Source: Shewanella sp. Choline-02u-19 (GTDB taxonomy: Bacteria; Pseudomonadota; Gammaproteobacteria; Enterobacterales; Shewanellaceae). Taken from it: DNA of 64,000 bases. The position numbers were made by a program, and so were the translations under genes. How positions within the stretch are numbered: position 1 is the first letter of the stretch; each line of letters opens with the position of its first letter. The notes beneath the pieces are model-generated. The model had not been told where the DNA came from. It searched no databases and worked only from the letters and a program-made list of their open reading frames with translations. Positions 9,556 through 18,860 of this stretch are shown in pieces. The stretch lies in assembly GCF_002836205.1 (NCBI RefSeq), contig NZ_PJBE01000013.1, positions 2,914,001 to 2,978,000 of the forward strand, in the 5' to 3' direction.

Positions 9556-9768
9556 GTGGATAATATAGAACACAGAATTGAAGAGTTAGAGATGAAATTG
9601 GCATTCCAAGACGGCACCATCGAGGAGCTCAATCAACAACTCATCAAGCTAAATGATGTGGTTGCAATACAGCAGGAGCAGTTACGTTTATTACTCAATA
9701 AATTACAATCAGCTGAACCGAGTAATATGGCATCCCAAGCAGACGAAACACCACCGCCACACTTCTAG
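9556..9768 (+). CDS. slyX: SlyX protein
   Basis: 70 residues, predicted coiled coil (IEELEMKLAFQDGTIEELNQ, continuing with regular heptads) and the family's proline-rich end (PPPHF). SlyX often sits beside fkpA, as here. Starts with GTG preceded by AGAGG. Biochemical function unknown. Confidence 0.9.
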   Translation: MDNIEHRIEELEMKLAFQDGTIEELNQQLIKLNDVVAIQQEQLRLLLNKLQSAEPSNMASQADETPPPHF

Positions 9769-10026
9769 TGACAAATGGATAACGACAACGACTAGATTAA
9801 CAGCTTAAATTCTTGCTATATTTAAACGGTAATAGTCGTTATGCATTCATGTTACGTTCAGATTCGATATGTTAAAAGTGCGCTGCTATAAATGAAACTT
9901 TGTAAATATATATACATTCTCTTATCAGATTGATTTTATCATTTATACTGCATTTTAGTGCTCGGTCCATTCTCCAGAGCAAACAAGGAAGCCAATGCAA
10001 ATAGCACACTATATCGAGACGTTAGC

Positions 10027-11394
10027 ATGAGACGTTTATTCTTACTGACAACCATGATGCTAAGTCTAAGTGGATGTGCATTTAACAGCGTATTCATTAA
10101 CTACCCTTCTCAGATAGCCCCCGTAAAAGCGCAGCTCAATTCTGCAATGCCTCAGCAAGCGGCAAAGATTGTGGAATCAGAAGTGACCAGTGCCGATGGC
10201 TTACTGTACGCACAAGAAGCTGGACGCTCGGCACAAATAGCGGGCGATTTTGAAGGCAGTAAAACATTCTATCAACAAGCGGCCAATGCTTATCGAGTGT
10301 TTGATGATAAGGCTAAGCTCAGCTTAAGCGATGCGGGAGCCACCGCCACCAGCCTCTTTATTAATGACAACGTGATCCCCTACCGAGGTCCGGGTTATGA
10401 GCGAGTCATGCTCCACCAGTATCAAGCGCTTAACTATCTATTCAGTGGTGACGCTGAAGGTGCATTAGTGGAAGTTCGTCGCAGTAACGAGCTGCAAAGT
10501 TCAGAGCAAGCACGCTATCAAAAGTCCAACAAGTCAGTGCAAGCAATGGCTAATGGCACCATAGACGCCGAAGTCAATAAACTCGGTAAAGCAGCGGGAA
10601 GTACCACTAGCTCATTTTTAAATGCCTATAGCTACTACACCACTGGTATGTTGCATGAGATCTTAGGTGAACCTAATGACGCTTATATCGACTACCGTAA
10701 AGCAGCGCAAATATCGCCAAACAACCCATACTTACAAAAAGATTTAGTCAGACTCGCTAAGCAATTGTCGATGCCACAGTACGACGAGTTTAAAAAACGC
10801 TGGGGCGACGCCATATCGCAAAAAAAGGAAGAAGGACAAGTTATCGTGATGTTGGAGCGTGGCTTTGTACCTGAAAAGAAAAGCCTAACCGTGCCTTTTA
10901 CGATACATGGTAACTGGCAAACCGCTTCACTCGCCACCTACTTCCCAACGAAGCAAACGGTAAGAGCGGGTCGTATACAAGGTCTGGGAACCGTTCTAGT
11001 TGCAGCGCCTATTGCCAATATTGATGCATTAGCGATTACAGCACTAAAAGAAGACTTACCTGCCGCACTGATAAGACAAGCCGCACGAGTTTATGCAAAA
11101 TCAGAGATGGCACAAAGCGTAGAAAGCAGTAGCAAACGACGCAACAATCAAACGGATTATGCTTCAATTGCAATGCAAATATTTAACGTCGTCACCGAGC
11201 AAGCCGACAGACGTAGCTGGCTAACCTTGCCAGAACAAGCACAAATTGCCCGCACTTACATAAAGGCAGGTAACTACTCCGTTAAGCTCGATAATGCAGC
11301 ACCGAGCTCTATTGAGGTAAAAAGTGGCCGAACCACACTCATTTGGGTCATTGATACTGGCAATTACACCCGTTTTTATTCAATAATAATTTAG
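10027..11394 (+). CDS. COG3014-type lipoprotein
   Basis: About 455 residues with lipobox LSGC. TPR-like helical repeats follow (AGDFEGSKTFYQQAANAY, ...YIDYRKAAQISPNNPYLQ), then a beta-rich C-terminal half. I recognise the COG3014 family of uncharacterised envelope proteins. I chose the ATG at 10027, which starts directly at the signal peptide; an upstream in-frame GTG would add 23 residues. The gene is 23 bp upstream of lpoB, so the two are probably cotranscribed, which suggests a role near peptidoglycan synthesis. Confidence 0.8.
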   Translation: MRRLFLLTTMMLSLSGCAFNSVFINYPSQIAPVKAQLNSAMPQQAAKIVESEVTSADGLLYAQEAGRSAQIAGDFEGSKTFYQQAANAYRVFDDKAKLSLSDAGATATSLFINDNVIPYRGPGYERVMLHQYQALNYLFSGDAEGALVEVRRSNELQSSEQARYQKSNKSVQAMANGTIDAEVNKLGKAAGSTTSSFLNAYSYYTTGMLHEILGEPNDAYIDYRKAAQISPNNPYLQKDLVRLAKQLSMPQYDEFKKRWGDAISQKKEEGQVIVMLERGFVPEKKSLTVPFTIHGNWQTASLATYFPTKQTVRAGRIQGLGTVLVAAPIANIDALAITALKEDLPAALIRQAARVYAKSEMAQSVESSSKRRNNQTDYASIAMQIFNVVTEQADRRSWLTLPEQAQIARTYIKAGNYSVKLDNAAPSSIEVKSGRTTLIWVIDTGNYTRFYSIII

Positions 11395-11417
11395 CAATCA
11401 CTTGTATGGAACTCACT

Positions 11418-12011
11418 ATGAAACATTTAAAAGTTATTTTTATTCTCGCGGCAGTCATCGGCTTGTCGGCGTGCCAATCAAAAGTTGAATACGGTGATGC
11501 CACGGAAGTGGAAACCGTCAACGAAAACTTTGGCTCAACCGATCTACAGGCTATTGCCGCTAAAATGGTTGATAGCATGTTGACCTTCCCACCTGTTGTT
11601 GCGATGACCGCTAACGACCGTCCGATTATGTTTGTTGATAAAATTAAGAACAAAACCTCTGAGCATATTGATACGGAATCGGTTACTGACTCCATTAGCA
11701 ATAAACTATTACGCTCTGGCAAGTTCCGCTTTATCGATATGACTAAAGTTGACTCGGTACGTAAGCAACTAGATTATCAAAATAATTCAGGTATGGTTGA
11801 CCCATCAACAGCCATTAGCTTTGGCCGTCAAATTGGCGCGCAGTACATGCTTTACGGCAACCTATCTAGCATCGTAAAAGAAGATGGCAGCACTAAAGAT
11901 GTTTACTACAAGATGACCATGCGTTTAATGGATTTGGAAACAGGCCTTATTGAATGGTCTGATGAAAAAGAGATCCGCAAAGTTAAGTCTAAGTCTTTCC
12001 TAGGCATGTAA
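11418..12011 (+). CDS. lpoB: LpoB, penicillin-binding protein activator
   Basis: 197 residues: lipobox LSAC, then the LpoB/CsgG-like fold (MVDSMLTFPPV, RPIMFVDKIKNKTSEHIDTESVTDSI, GKFRFIDM, QIGAQYMLYGNLSS, MDLETGLIEWSDEKEIRK). Outer-membrane lipoproteins of this family activate the bifunctional synthase PBP1b. It is shorter in the N-terminal linker than E. coli LpoB. Start at the ATG after GGAACTCACT. In enterobacteria lpoB is linked to ycfL, which I do not see here. Confidence 0.9.
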   Translation: MKHLKVIFILAAVIGLSACQSKVEYGDATEVETVNENFGSTDLQAIAAKMVDSMLTFPPVVAMTANDRPIMFVDKIKNKTSEHIDTESVTDSISNKLLRSGKFRFIDMTKVDSVRKQLDYQNNSGMVDPSTAISFGRQIGAQYMLYGNLSSIVKEDGSTKDVYYKMTMRLMDLETGLIEWSDEKEIRKVKSKSFLGM

Positions 12012-12038
12012 TGCTTAGTTAGCACTGCACAACCGAAT

Positions 12039-12064
12039 AAAGCCAGCATCTCGCTGGCTTTTTT
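12039..12064 (+). terminator. Terminator after lpoB
   Basis: AGCCAGC / GCTGGCT stem with 5-base loop followed by six T. Confidence 0.9.
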
Positions 12065-12168
12065 AATGGCTCAACAAGGTGATTTTAACTTCAGCGTATC
12101 GCTGAAATAAGGTACCGTATGCAGCTTGTTGCTATTGGCACTAAATCGCTTATTAAAAGGATGCTGTT

Positions 12169-14808
12169 TTGAACCTGCTTCATACTGCTGTCGTTATTGT
12201 AATATCTGTTGTACTTGCTGCATGTAATTCAACGCCTCGAGAGCCAATATCGACGCGAGATGCTTCTGCCTACATTAGTCAACAATCTGCAGCACAGCGC
12301 TCCGCTAGAGTGTCTGATGTGCATTATGATTTGGACTTTACTTTAACGGGGGGCACGACATTCTCTGCAACCACTAACGTTAACTTTAACCTCAGTGATA
12401 CCAATAAAGCGCTCACACTCGATCTCAATCAAGCAACCATTAGCCACTTTAGTATTAATGGCAAAAAGGTTTATCCAAACTATAACAACCGTTATATAAC
12501 CCTTAATCCAGGATTGTTAGTCAGTGGCCGCAACACCGTTGAAGTTCAATTCACCCGTGCGCATAGCACCAACGGCGAGGGGCTGCATCGCTTTGTCGAT
12601 CCGGTTGACGACAAAGTCTATCTTTACTCCCACTTTGAACCCGCCGCAGCCCAACAGATGTTTGCCGTCTTTGACCAGCCAGATCTTAAAGCGACCTACA
12701 CTTTGTCGGTCACCGCGCCAAAAGAGTGGACGGTCATCAGTGCGATGCGAGAATCTTCAACAACAGAACAGGGCGATACCCGCCAATGGCGCTTTCCTCA
12801 ATCCCCTAAGTTGAGCCCTTATAACTTCTCAATGCATGCCGGCCCATATCATCAGTGGACAGATAACAGTGGCAAGTACCCGCTCCGTTTATTTGCGCGG
12901 CAATCTGTTGTAGACCAAGTCACACCACAAGACTGGTTTACTTATACTCAGCAGGGACTTACATTTTTTGATGAGTACTTTGGGATCCCCTACCCGTTTA
13001 AAAAGTATGACCAAGTGCTGGTGCCCGACTTTCTCTATGGCGCGATGGAGAATGCCGCAGCAATTACCTTCAGCGAAAGTCGTTTTCTGTTTAATACCGA
13101 AATGACCGCAACGCAAAAGCAACGTCTAGCAGGCGTGATTATGCATGAGATGGCACATCAGTGGTTTGGTAATCTCGTCACCATGAAATGGTGGAATGGT
13201 TTGTGGCTAAATGAAAGTTTCGCCTCCTTTATGGGCACTATTGCCACCGCAGAAGCCACTGAATTCACCCATGCTTGGCGCAGCTTTTATGCCAACAATA
13301 AACAGAGTGCTTATCATTTAGATAGCCAAGCTAGCACTCACCCTATTGAAGTCCCCGTCGCCACCACACAAAATGCTTTTGATAATATCGACGCAATTAC
13401 CTATTCGAAAGGCGCTTCAGCCCTCAAACAACTGAATCATCTATTGGGTGAAAAAGCCTTTCAAACTGGAGTGCGAAATTACCTCACTCAATACAGTTAT
13501 CAGAATGCTGAGCTAAATGATTTTATTAAAAGCTTAGGCAAGGCGGCCAATAAAAATCTCACCACTTGGAGTCAGCAATGGCTTTATGAAGCCGGGGTTA
13601 ACAGTATCCAAGCCAGCTTTAGTTGTGAAAATGGTCGCATCACACAGTTTAGTCTTAATCAGACAGCTGCAAGCGACGCGCTACCGACATTACGTGAGCA
13701 GCACGTTCAAATAGGCTTATTTACTAAAGGCCGTAACCGACTGCATCACAATATCAGTATGCCAGTGACTTATAGTGGCAGCACCACCAATGTCACCAGT
13801 CTTGTGGGCCTTTATTGCCCTGATCTGGTCTATCCCAATTATCAAGATTGGGGCTTTGTAAAAGTTAATTTAGACCCAGTATCATTCAACACCGCAAAAC
13901 AAAGTTTACGCTTAGTAAAAGATCCACTATTACGCTCTATGCTTTGGCAAAGCTTGTGGGATAGCGTGGAAGATGGCAGCCTTTCACTGAACGATTATAT
14001 CGGCACAGTACTGGTAAATTTACCGGGGGAAATTGATTACACCATTGTAGGTCAGGTGCTTTCAAGCTTATCTAAGACGCGCATCTATCTCGACAAGATG
14101 GCTCCAATAAACCAACGTTATGCACAAAAAGCTATCCGAGCTATTGAGCAAATGAGCCTTAGAAAGGTGATGATAAATAGTCAAAATCGTGATTTTCAGC
14201 GACGTTGGTTTGCCAATTATATCGCGTTTGCACGAAGCCAAGATGCGCTCAATAACATTGATGCCTTGCTGAATAATAAAGCCAGTATTAAAGGCTTAAC
14301 CTTGGATCAAGATCTTCGTTGGATGATGATTAGCCATTTAAACCGCTATGACCACCCGAGTGCGATGTACTGGCTACGTAAGGAACGTGAACTGGATAGC
14401 AGTGATTCGGGCCAGAAATCAGCACTTGCCGCTGAAGTATCCCGCCCAGATGCACTCAAAAAGCGTCAGTGGTTAACCCGCATTCAGCAAGACACCAATC
14501 TCCCCTTCTCCAAGCAACGTACCATTATGGATAACCTGTATCCCAGTGAACAAAAGTCTCTCAGCGCCGTCACTGCAGAGCAGCGACTAACCACACTGGC
14601 GCAGTTGGACCAAGACAAAGGCCCAGTATTTATGCGCAGTTACGCAAAAGACTTAATCCCAACGGATTGCAGCTATGGCAATGTCAGTGCATTACAACAC
14701 TTGCAGAGCAACAGTGAACAGCTGTCTGACGGCACCCTGCGGGCACTAAAAGAAGCCATTCAACAGGAGGAAAAGTGCCTGTTGATAACCTCTAAAATGA
14801 GCCGATAA
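12169..14808 (+). CDS. M1 family metallo-aminopeptidase lipoprotein
   Basis: 879 residues. Lipobox LAAC (Cys19) points to membrane anchoring facing the periplasm. Exopeptidase motif GAMEN at 291-295, zinc site HEMAH (326-330) with third ligand E349 eighteen residues on, and a TYSKGAS segment near the catalytic Tyr. The C-terminal helical ERAP1-like domain extends to the end, as in PepN. The start is TTG at 12169: AAAGG lies eight bases upstream, and the nearby ATG at 12161 hits an immediate stop. All catalytic residues are present, so it should release N-terminal amino acids from peptides. Confidence 0.92.
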   Translation: MNLLHTAVVIVISVVLAACNSTPREPISTRDASAYISQQSAAQRSARVSDVHYDLDFTLTGGTTFSATTNVNFNLSDTNKALTLDLNQATISHFSINGKKVYPNYNNRYITLNPGLLVSGRNTVEVQFTRAHSTNGEGLHRFVDPVDDKVYLYSHFEPAAAQQMFAVFDQPDLKATYTLSVTAPKEWTVISAMRESSTTEQGDTRQWRFPQSPKLSPYNFSMHAGPYHQWTDNSGKYPLRLFARQSVVDQVTPQDWFTYTQQGLTFFDEYFGIPYPFKKYDQVLVPDFLYGAMENAAAITFSESRFLFNTEMTATQKQRLAGVIMHEMAHQWFGNLVTMKWWNGLWLNESFASFMGTIATAEATEFTHAWRSFYANNKQSAYHLDSQASTHPIEVPVATTQNAFDNIDAITYSKGASALKQLNHLLGEKAFQTGVRNYLTQYSYQNAELNDFIKSLGKAANKNLTTWSQQWLYEAGVNSIQASFSCENGRITQFSLNQTAASDALPTLREQHVQIGLFTKGRNRLHHNISMPVTYSGSTTNVTSLVGLYCPDLVYPNYQDWGFVKVNLDPVSFNTAKQSLRLVKDPLLRSMLWQSLWDSVEDGSLSLNDYIGTVLVNLPGEIDYTIVGQVLSSLSKTRIYLDKMAPINQRYAQKAIRAIEQMSLRKVMINSQNRDFQRRWFANYIAFARSQDALNNIDALLNNKASIKGLTLDQDLRWMMISHLNRYDHPSAMYWLRKERELDSSDSGQKSALAAEVSRPDALKKRQWLTRIQQDTNLPFSKQRTIMDNLYPSEQKSLSAVTAEQRLTTLAQLDQDKGPVFMRSYAKDLIPTDCSYGNVSALQHLQSNSEQLSDGTLRALKEAIQQEEKCLLITSKMSR

Positions 14809-14836
14809 TAGTAAAGAAACAATTATCTCGAATCAC

Positions 14837-14863
14837 AAAAAAGCCACCTTCGCGGTGGCTTTT
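14837..14863 (+). terminator. Terminator after M1 aminopeptidase gene
   Basis: AGCCACC / GGTGGCT stem, flanked by A and T runs on both sides, so it may also work on the minus strand. Confidence 0.85.
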
Positions 14864-14874
14864 ACGTTACATCG

Positions 14875-14908
14875 ACTCACTTAATCATATTTAATTGATT
14901 AAGTGAGT
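14875..14908. repeat. 13-bp perfect inverted repeat
   Basis: ACTCACTTAATCA and its exact complement separated by 8 bases, just beyond the stop of the phosphoribosyltransferase gene. There is no T-tract on either side, so it is not a standard terminator. Confidence 0.8.
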
Positions 14909-14919
14909 TAGTGAAAGGC

Positions 14920-15480
14920 TTAAATAAACAACTCTCTAATGTTCTTTAAGTCGCCTTTACCTTCTGCAATCTCTTGTGCTGAAAGGCCAGAAACTTCATG
15001 AGGGAAAACCAACCACTCTTCAGATTCATGAATATAGTAGTCAGGCTTTAACGGCACCGTAGTGTTTTTAGGCTTGAAATATGGGCAAGCAATGCGCACA
15101 TCTTTAGGCATATTGAAACGCATCAATTCACTTAACTTCTCTTTAAGTGCATGGATACTGCGGCCTGAATCAAACACGTCGTCAACAATTAACAGACCGT
15201 CGCCAGCATTGGCATTTTCAACAATATAGTGCAAACCGTGTACTTTAATCTGCTTACTTTGTTGGTTAATTCCGTAGTAAGAGGACGTACGCACTGCAAT
15301 ATGGTCAGTTTCTACTTTTTTAAAGTCAAAAAACTCTTGCACGGCGATACCGATTGGCGCGCCACCACGCCAAATACCCACAATAAACTGCGGGCGAAAT
15401 CCACTTTCATAAACTTGTGCCGCTAAACGAAAAGAATCTTCTAGTAATTCTTGCGCCGTAATAAAGCATTTCTCTGACAT
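14920..15480 (-). CDS. Purine-type phosphoribosyltransferase
   Basis: 186 residues, type I PRTase fold. The PRPP-binding motif is LLIVDDVFDSGRSI, preceded by the VGIWRGGAPIG loop that binds pyrophosphate. The C-terminal hood is short (YYIHESEEWLVFPHE). Likely a hypoxanthine/xanthine-guanine salvage enzyme; base specificity cannot be read from sequence alone. Cytoplasmic, single gene. Confidence 0.88.
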   Translation of the reverse strand: MSEKCFITAQELLEDSFRLAAQVYESGFRPQFIVGIWRGGAPIGIAVQEFFDFKKVETDHIAVRTSSYYGINQQSKQIKVHGLHYIVENANAGDGLLIVDDVFDSGRSIHALKEKLSELMRFNMPKDVRIACPYFKPKNTTVPLKPDYYIHESEEWLVFPHEVSGLSAQEIAEGKGDLKNIRELFI

Positions 15481-15698
15481 CTGACCGTCCCCATCTTGGT
15501 ATAGTTATCTTATTTTGGGTCTCAAAATGCAGCTGATGATCACTATTCCAAACTCTGAAATAGCACCTTGCTAGCGATCTCGCCGCTCAACTGTTTAAAG
15601 TGTAGGCACCCACCCGATTTTGGAGGCAAATTTTATACTAAAATCAGGATTAATGCTGCAAAAATGCAGCAAACTTGTGGCTTGAACACAAAAACAAA

Positions 15699-15722
15699 AA
15701 CGGCTACCAATGGGTAGCCGTT
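15699..15722 (-). terminator. Terminator of the phoD gene
   Basis: AACGGCTACC / GGTAGCCGTT stem. Read on the minus strand it is followed by a run of T interrupted by single G. Confidence 0.85.
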
Positions 15723-15747
15723 GAGTTTAACCTTGTTAAAAGCCGAT

Positions 15748-17511
15748 CTATACGGCTGTTAAGCTTGGTGTCCCCGCTTTGGTCACCATAGAATGGTTAC
15801 GCTCAGTATCTTCAACAAAACCACGACTAACAATGGTATCGACATAACGCCAATCACTACGTACTTCTTCATGAGTGAAGGTTAGCGTGAGTAAGCCGCG
15901 ATTCATTAAGTTGGCATACTTCAAGTTATCAACTAAACCGATAATCGCCTCTTCAGTCGCGGGAATATCCTTAGCATCAATACCCAAGTAATACTCCAAT
16001 CCTGGCGATGATACTGAGCTTGTTGCAAATTCAACACCGACCGCATCGCCCGCTGCATCTTTAAGTTCATTTGCCCAAGCATTATGAGTATCACCGGCAA
16101 TCACGACGAGGTTTTTAGCCAGCGATTTTGCCGTCGCCAGTATGACCTCTCGCTCATAGGCATAGCCATCCCATGCATCTAGGTTATAAGGTATTGCGGG
16201 TAGTTGCAGTAACGCCATCGCCTCTGGCGTCAACTTGTGTCCATAAAACTGTAGATATTTAAGTTCATCTGCAGACAAGGTTGGATCGCCTGCCTGTGCT
16301 CTGGCGGCTATTTTTGCTAGCGCTGCCAGTTGACCAAACTCTGGAATAGACAATTGCTGCGTGGCGATAGCAGCAGGTAACATCATCTGCCCCATTAACA
16401 CTTGCTGCCCAAGCACTTGCCATTTAGCCGTTGAGGTTAGTAGTGTTGATTGCAACCATGTTTGCTGCTCTTGTCCCAACATCGTGCGGTTAGTGTCGGT
16501 GACATCAGCCATAAAACGTGCGCCGTCGAGTCCGCCGGTAGCAGGATCCATATAGTCCGGATATTCAAGCGGCTTATCTCGCCCTAATAGACGAGTGTCG
16601 AGCATATGTAAGTCTACGAGATCGCCAAACTGAAAGCTGCGATAGATCTCTTCATGATTGCCTTCGCGCCAAGGGCGGATTGGCAACCATTCAAAGTAGG
16701 CTTGCAAGGCCCCTTCTTTACGCGCATCAAAATCACCTTCATTGTCGTTATGGTTTTCTGCGCCTTCACGCCAGCTATCATTGGCAACTTCGTGGTCATC
16801 CCAAACAGTAATAAAGGCCGTTTTGGCATGCAGCTTTTGCAAACTCAAATCACTGCGATATTGGCTATAGCGAATGCGGTAGTCCGATAAGCTAAACAGC
16901 TCTCCTTCTGGTAGCACTTCGCGGCCAAATTCAGCAGCACGCTCACTGGCATACTCACCACGCGCATACTCATAAATATAATCCCCCAGATGAATAACCG
17001 CATCTAAGTCATCCATTCTCGACGCCATCTCATAGACGTTGAAATAGCCCGCTGGGAAGTTAGCACAAGAAAGCACCGCAAACTTGGCTTGCGCTAACGC
17101 ACCTTGTGGCAAAGTTTTAGCCATTCCTGGCGGTGACATATTTTTGCCAGCCTTGAAGCGATAGTAATATTGAGTTCCCGCTTCAAGCCCCATGGCATCA
17201 ATTTTAACGGTGTAGTCTCTGTCGCTATTGGTGATCATTTCACCGTTAGTGATCACTTGAGTAAAGGCACTATCGGTCGCGACCTCCCAAGTCACCTTAA
17301 TGTCGCCCGCAGACAGAGGCGTCACTCTGCTCCATAGAATGACAGCATCGTGGCTTGGATCGCCACTGGCCACACCGTGTAAAAATTCTGCTGGGATCAC
17401 ATATTCATCATCGTCGCTACTACAGCCCATCAAGCCATAAGAAACTACGGCAGCGCCAACGCCTTTGGCTGATATGGCTAAAAAATCTCTTCGTGAAAAA
17501 GGTCGTTTCAT
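15748..17511 (-). CDS. phoD: PhoD-type alkaline phosphatase, Tat lipoprotein
   Basis: 587 residues. Tat signal with twin arginine (FSRRDFLAIS) and a lipobox-like GLMGCSS, suggesting a Tat-exported lipoprotein. N-terminal beta domain (about 40-135; HGVASGDPSHDAVILWSRV), then the metallophosphatase core with IHLGDYIYEY, VWDDHEVANDSW and IAGDTHNAW metal-ligand motifs. Hydrolyses phosphomono- and diesters for phosphate acquisition. RBS AAGGGAATAATAATA. The nuclease-like gene upstream on the same strand also suggests extracellular or periplasmic phosphate scavenging. Confidence 0.93.
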   Translation of the reverse strand: MKRPFSRRDFLAISAKGVGAAVVSYGLMGCSSDDDEYVIPAEFLHGVASGDPSHDAVILWSRVTPLSAGDIKVTWEVATDSAFTQVITNGEMITNSDRDYTVKIDAMGLEAGTQYYYRFKAGKNMSPPGMAKTLPQGALAQAKFAVLSCANFPAGYFNVYEMASRMDDLDAVIHLGDYIYEYARGEYASERAAEFGREVLPEGELFSLSDYRIRYSQYRSDLSLQKLHAKTAFITVWDDHEVANDSWREGAENHNDNEGDFDARKEGALQAYFEWLPIRPWREGNHEEIYRSFQFGDLVDLHMLDTRLLGRDKPLEYPDYMDPATGGLDGARFMADVTDTNRTMLGQEQQTWLQSTLLTSTAKWQVLGQQVLMGQMMLPAAIATQQLSIPEFGQLAALAKIAARAQAGDPTLSADELKYLQFYGHKLTPEAMALLQLPAIPYNLDAWDGYAYEREVILATAKSLAKNLVVIAGDTHNAWANELKDAAGDAVGVEFATSSVSSPGLEYYLGIDAKDIPATEEAIIGLVDNLKYANLMNRGLLTLTFTHEEVRSDWRYVDTIVSRGFVEDTERNHSMVTKAGTPSLTAV

Positions 17512-17727
17512 TATTATTATTCCCTTAATATTATTCTATTTTAGTGGTACGAGGTCTAATGAGTCGAGATGGTAAACCGCTACTATTACACATACGTGAC
17601 AATTTGGTAAAGTATTTGTTAAGGAGATTCTTAAACAGGTCTTCATTGCTGTAGAACTCAATCAAACAGCAAACTCAGAAAGAAGAGATAGCGAAGGTGT
17701 TACCGCTATATAATTGATAATAATAGG

Positions 17728-18843
17728 TTATCGACGTGAACAGAGAGTACATACCACTGGAGCATGATCGGTACTGTGGCTATCTCGATCATATTGAGGA
17801 TTGATTAAATGACGATCTTCAGTATGGTAATGGCTCACCTCAGCAGTGCTAGTGTGAAAAGCGGGATTGAAGTCTTGTGACAGTAAGATGTAGTCGAGCA
17901 CATTGCCTTGAGCACCGTAATAGTGCGTCGGTTGTCTTTGGCTGAGGGGCATTTCCTCGTCAGGAGTTTGCTTATCAATCGCGGCTGATACACTTTGGCA
18001 ATACAACTGATAAGCATCGGTTAGCGGGTAACTTGCAAGCTCACCCAAGCCATCTTTCTCAAACCTTAACTCTTTGGTGGTTAAAAAGGAAAGTACCTGA
18101 TTGTTAAGGTCGTCATTAAAGTCTCCCATTAACATCATCGCATTCTGAGTCTCTACTCGACGCTGCATCATGCTATGAAACAGTAATGCCGCTTCACTAC
18201 CTCGTTGGATACTTGACGCCCACTGCCCCAACACATTACGCCCCAGTAACTCGCCATAATTGGCTCGATTAGCTCGATTTGTTTGAGTTGCTTGACCTTC
18301 AGTAGCGGTTTTAGGCGGGGGAAGTTCATCCACCGATGGCCGTTTAGATTTAAAATGTACCACGTAAATGTCGCAGTGACCGATATCAGGCAGCACCACA
18401 GTCACTCGCAGTGGCTTACGGCTGTAGTTAAACTCACTTTCGAGTCCAAGCCCTTCAGCATAAGGTTTATCGACCTCAATCGAAACTACCTCTTCAAAAG
18501 CGAATTTAGAGGCGATTGCGACAACCGGGTCGCGGCAGATAAAATCATCAACAACGCTAGGCTTGTCCATTACTGCAAAATGGCTTAAGCCAGCATCACG
18601 AACTTGTTCTGCAAGTGCAGATGCTGAAAAGACCTCTTGAAACCCAATAATGTCGGGTTGCTGCTCAGACAAAAAATCATGCAACCAGCGCTGTTTCTTT
18701 ACCCATTGCTCACTGGTGTAGATATTTTCAAAATCATAATAAGCCAGTGGAGGTTCAACGTAATTAAACAGATTGAAACTCGCGACCTTTACTTTAAAAG
18801 GCGTTAGCGCGACTTGCTCTATGTTTGTTTCCAACAAGATCAT
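17728..18843 (-). CDS. Endonuclease/exonuclease/phosphatase family protein
   Basis: 371 residues, DNase I-like fold: ASFNLFNY at the N-terminus, IIGFQEVFS (metal-binding Glu), MLMGDFNDD and the terminal STDHAPVVCTL (catalytic Asp-His). No signal peptide is obvious. The start is uncertain: the ATG at 18843 sits directly against AAGGA, while in-frame TTG codons just downstream have better spacing. Could be a nuclease or phosphodiesterase. It ends about 200 bp upstream of phoD and lies 17 bp downstream of the yedI-like gene. Confidence 0.82.
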   Translation of the reverse strand: MILLETNIEQVALTPFKVKVASFNLFNYVEPPLAYYDFENIYTSEQWVKKQRWLHDFLSEQQPDIIGFQEVFSASALAEQVRDAGLSHFAVMDKPSVVDDFICRDPVVAIASKFAFEEVVSIEVDKPYAEGLGLESEFNYSRKPLRVTVVLPDIGHCDIYVVHFKSKRPSVDELPPPKTATEGQATQTNRANRANYGELLGRNVLGQWASSIQRGSEAALLFHSMMQRRVETQNAMMLMGDFNDDLNNQVLSFLTTKELRFEKDGLGELASYPLTDAYQLYCQSVSAAIDKQTPDEEMPLSQRQPTHYYGAQGNVLDYILLSQDFNPAFHTSTAEVSHYHTEDRHLINPQYDRDSHSTDHAPVVCTLCSRR

Positions 18844-18860
18844 TCCTTAAATAACCGTCT

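Noticed and set aside
12161..12169. ATG at 12161 as start of the M1 aminopeptidase
   Set aside because: Reads ATG CTG TTT TGA, an immediate stop; the TTG at 12169 is in frame.
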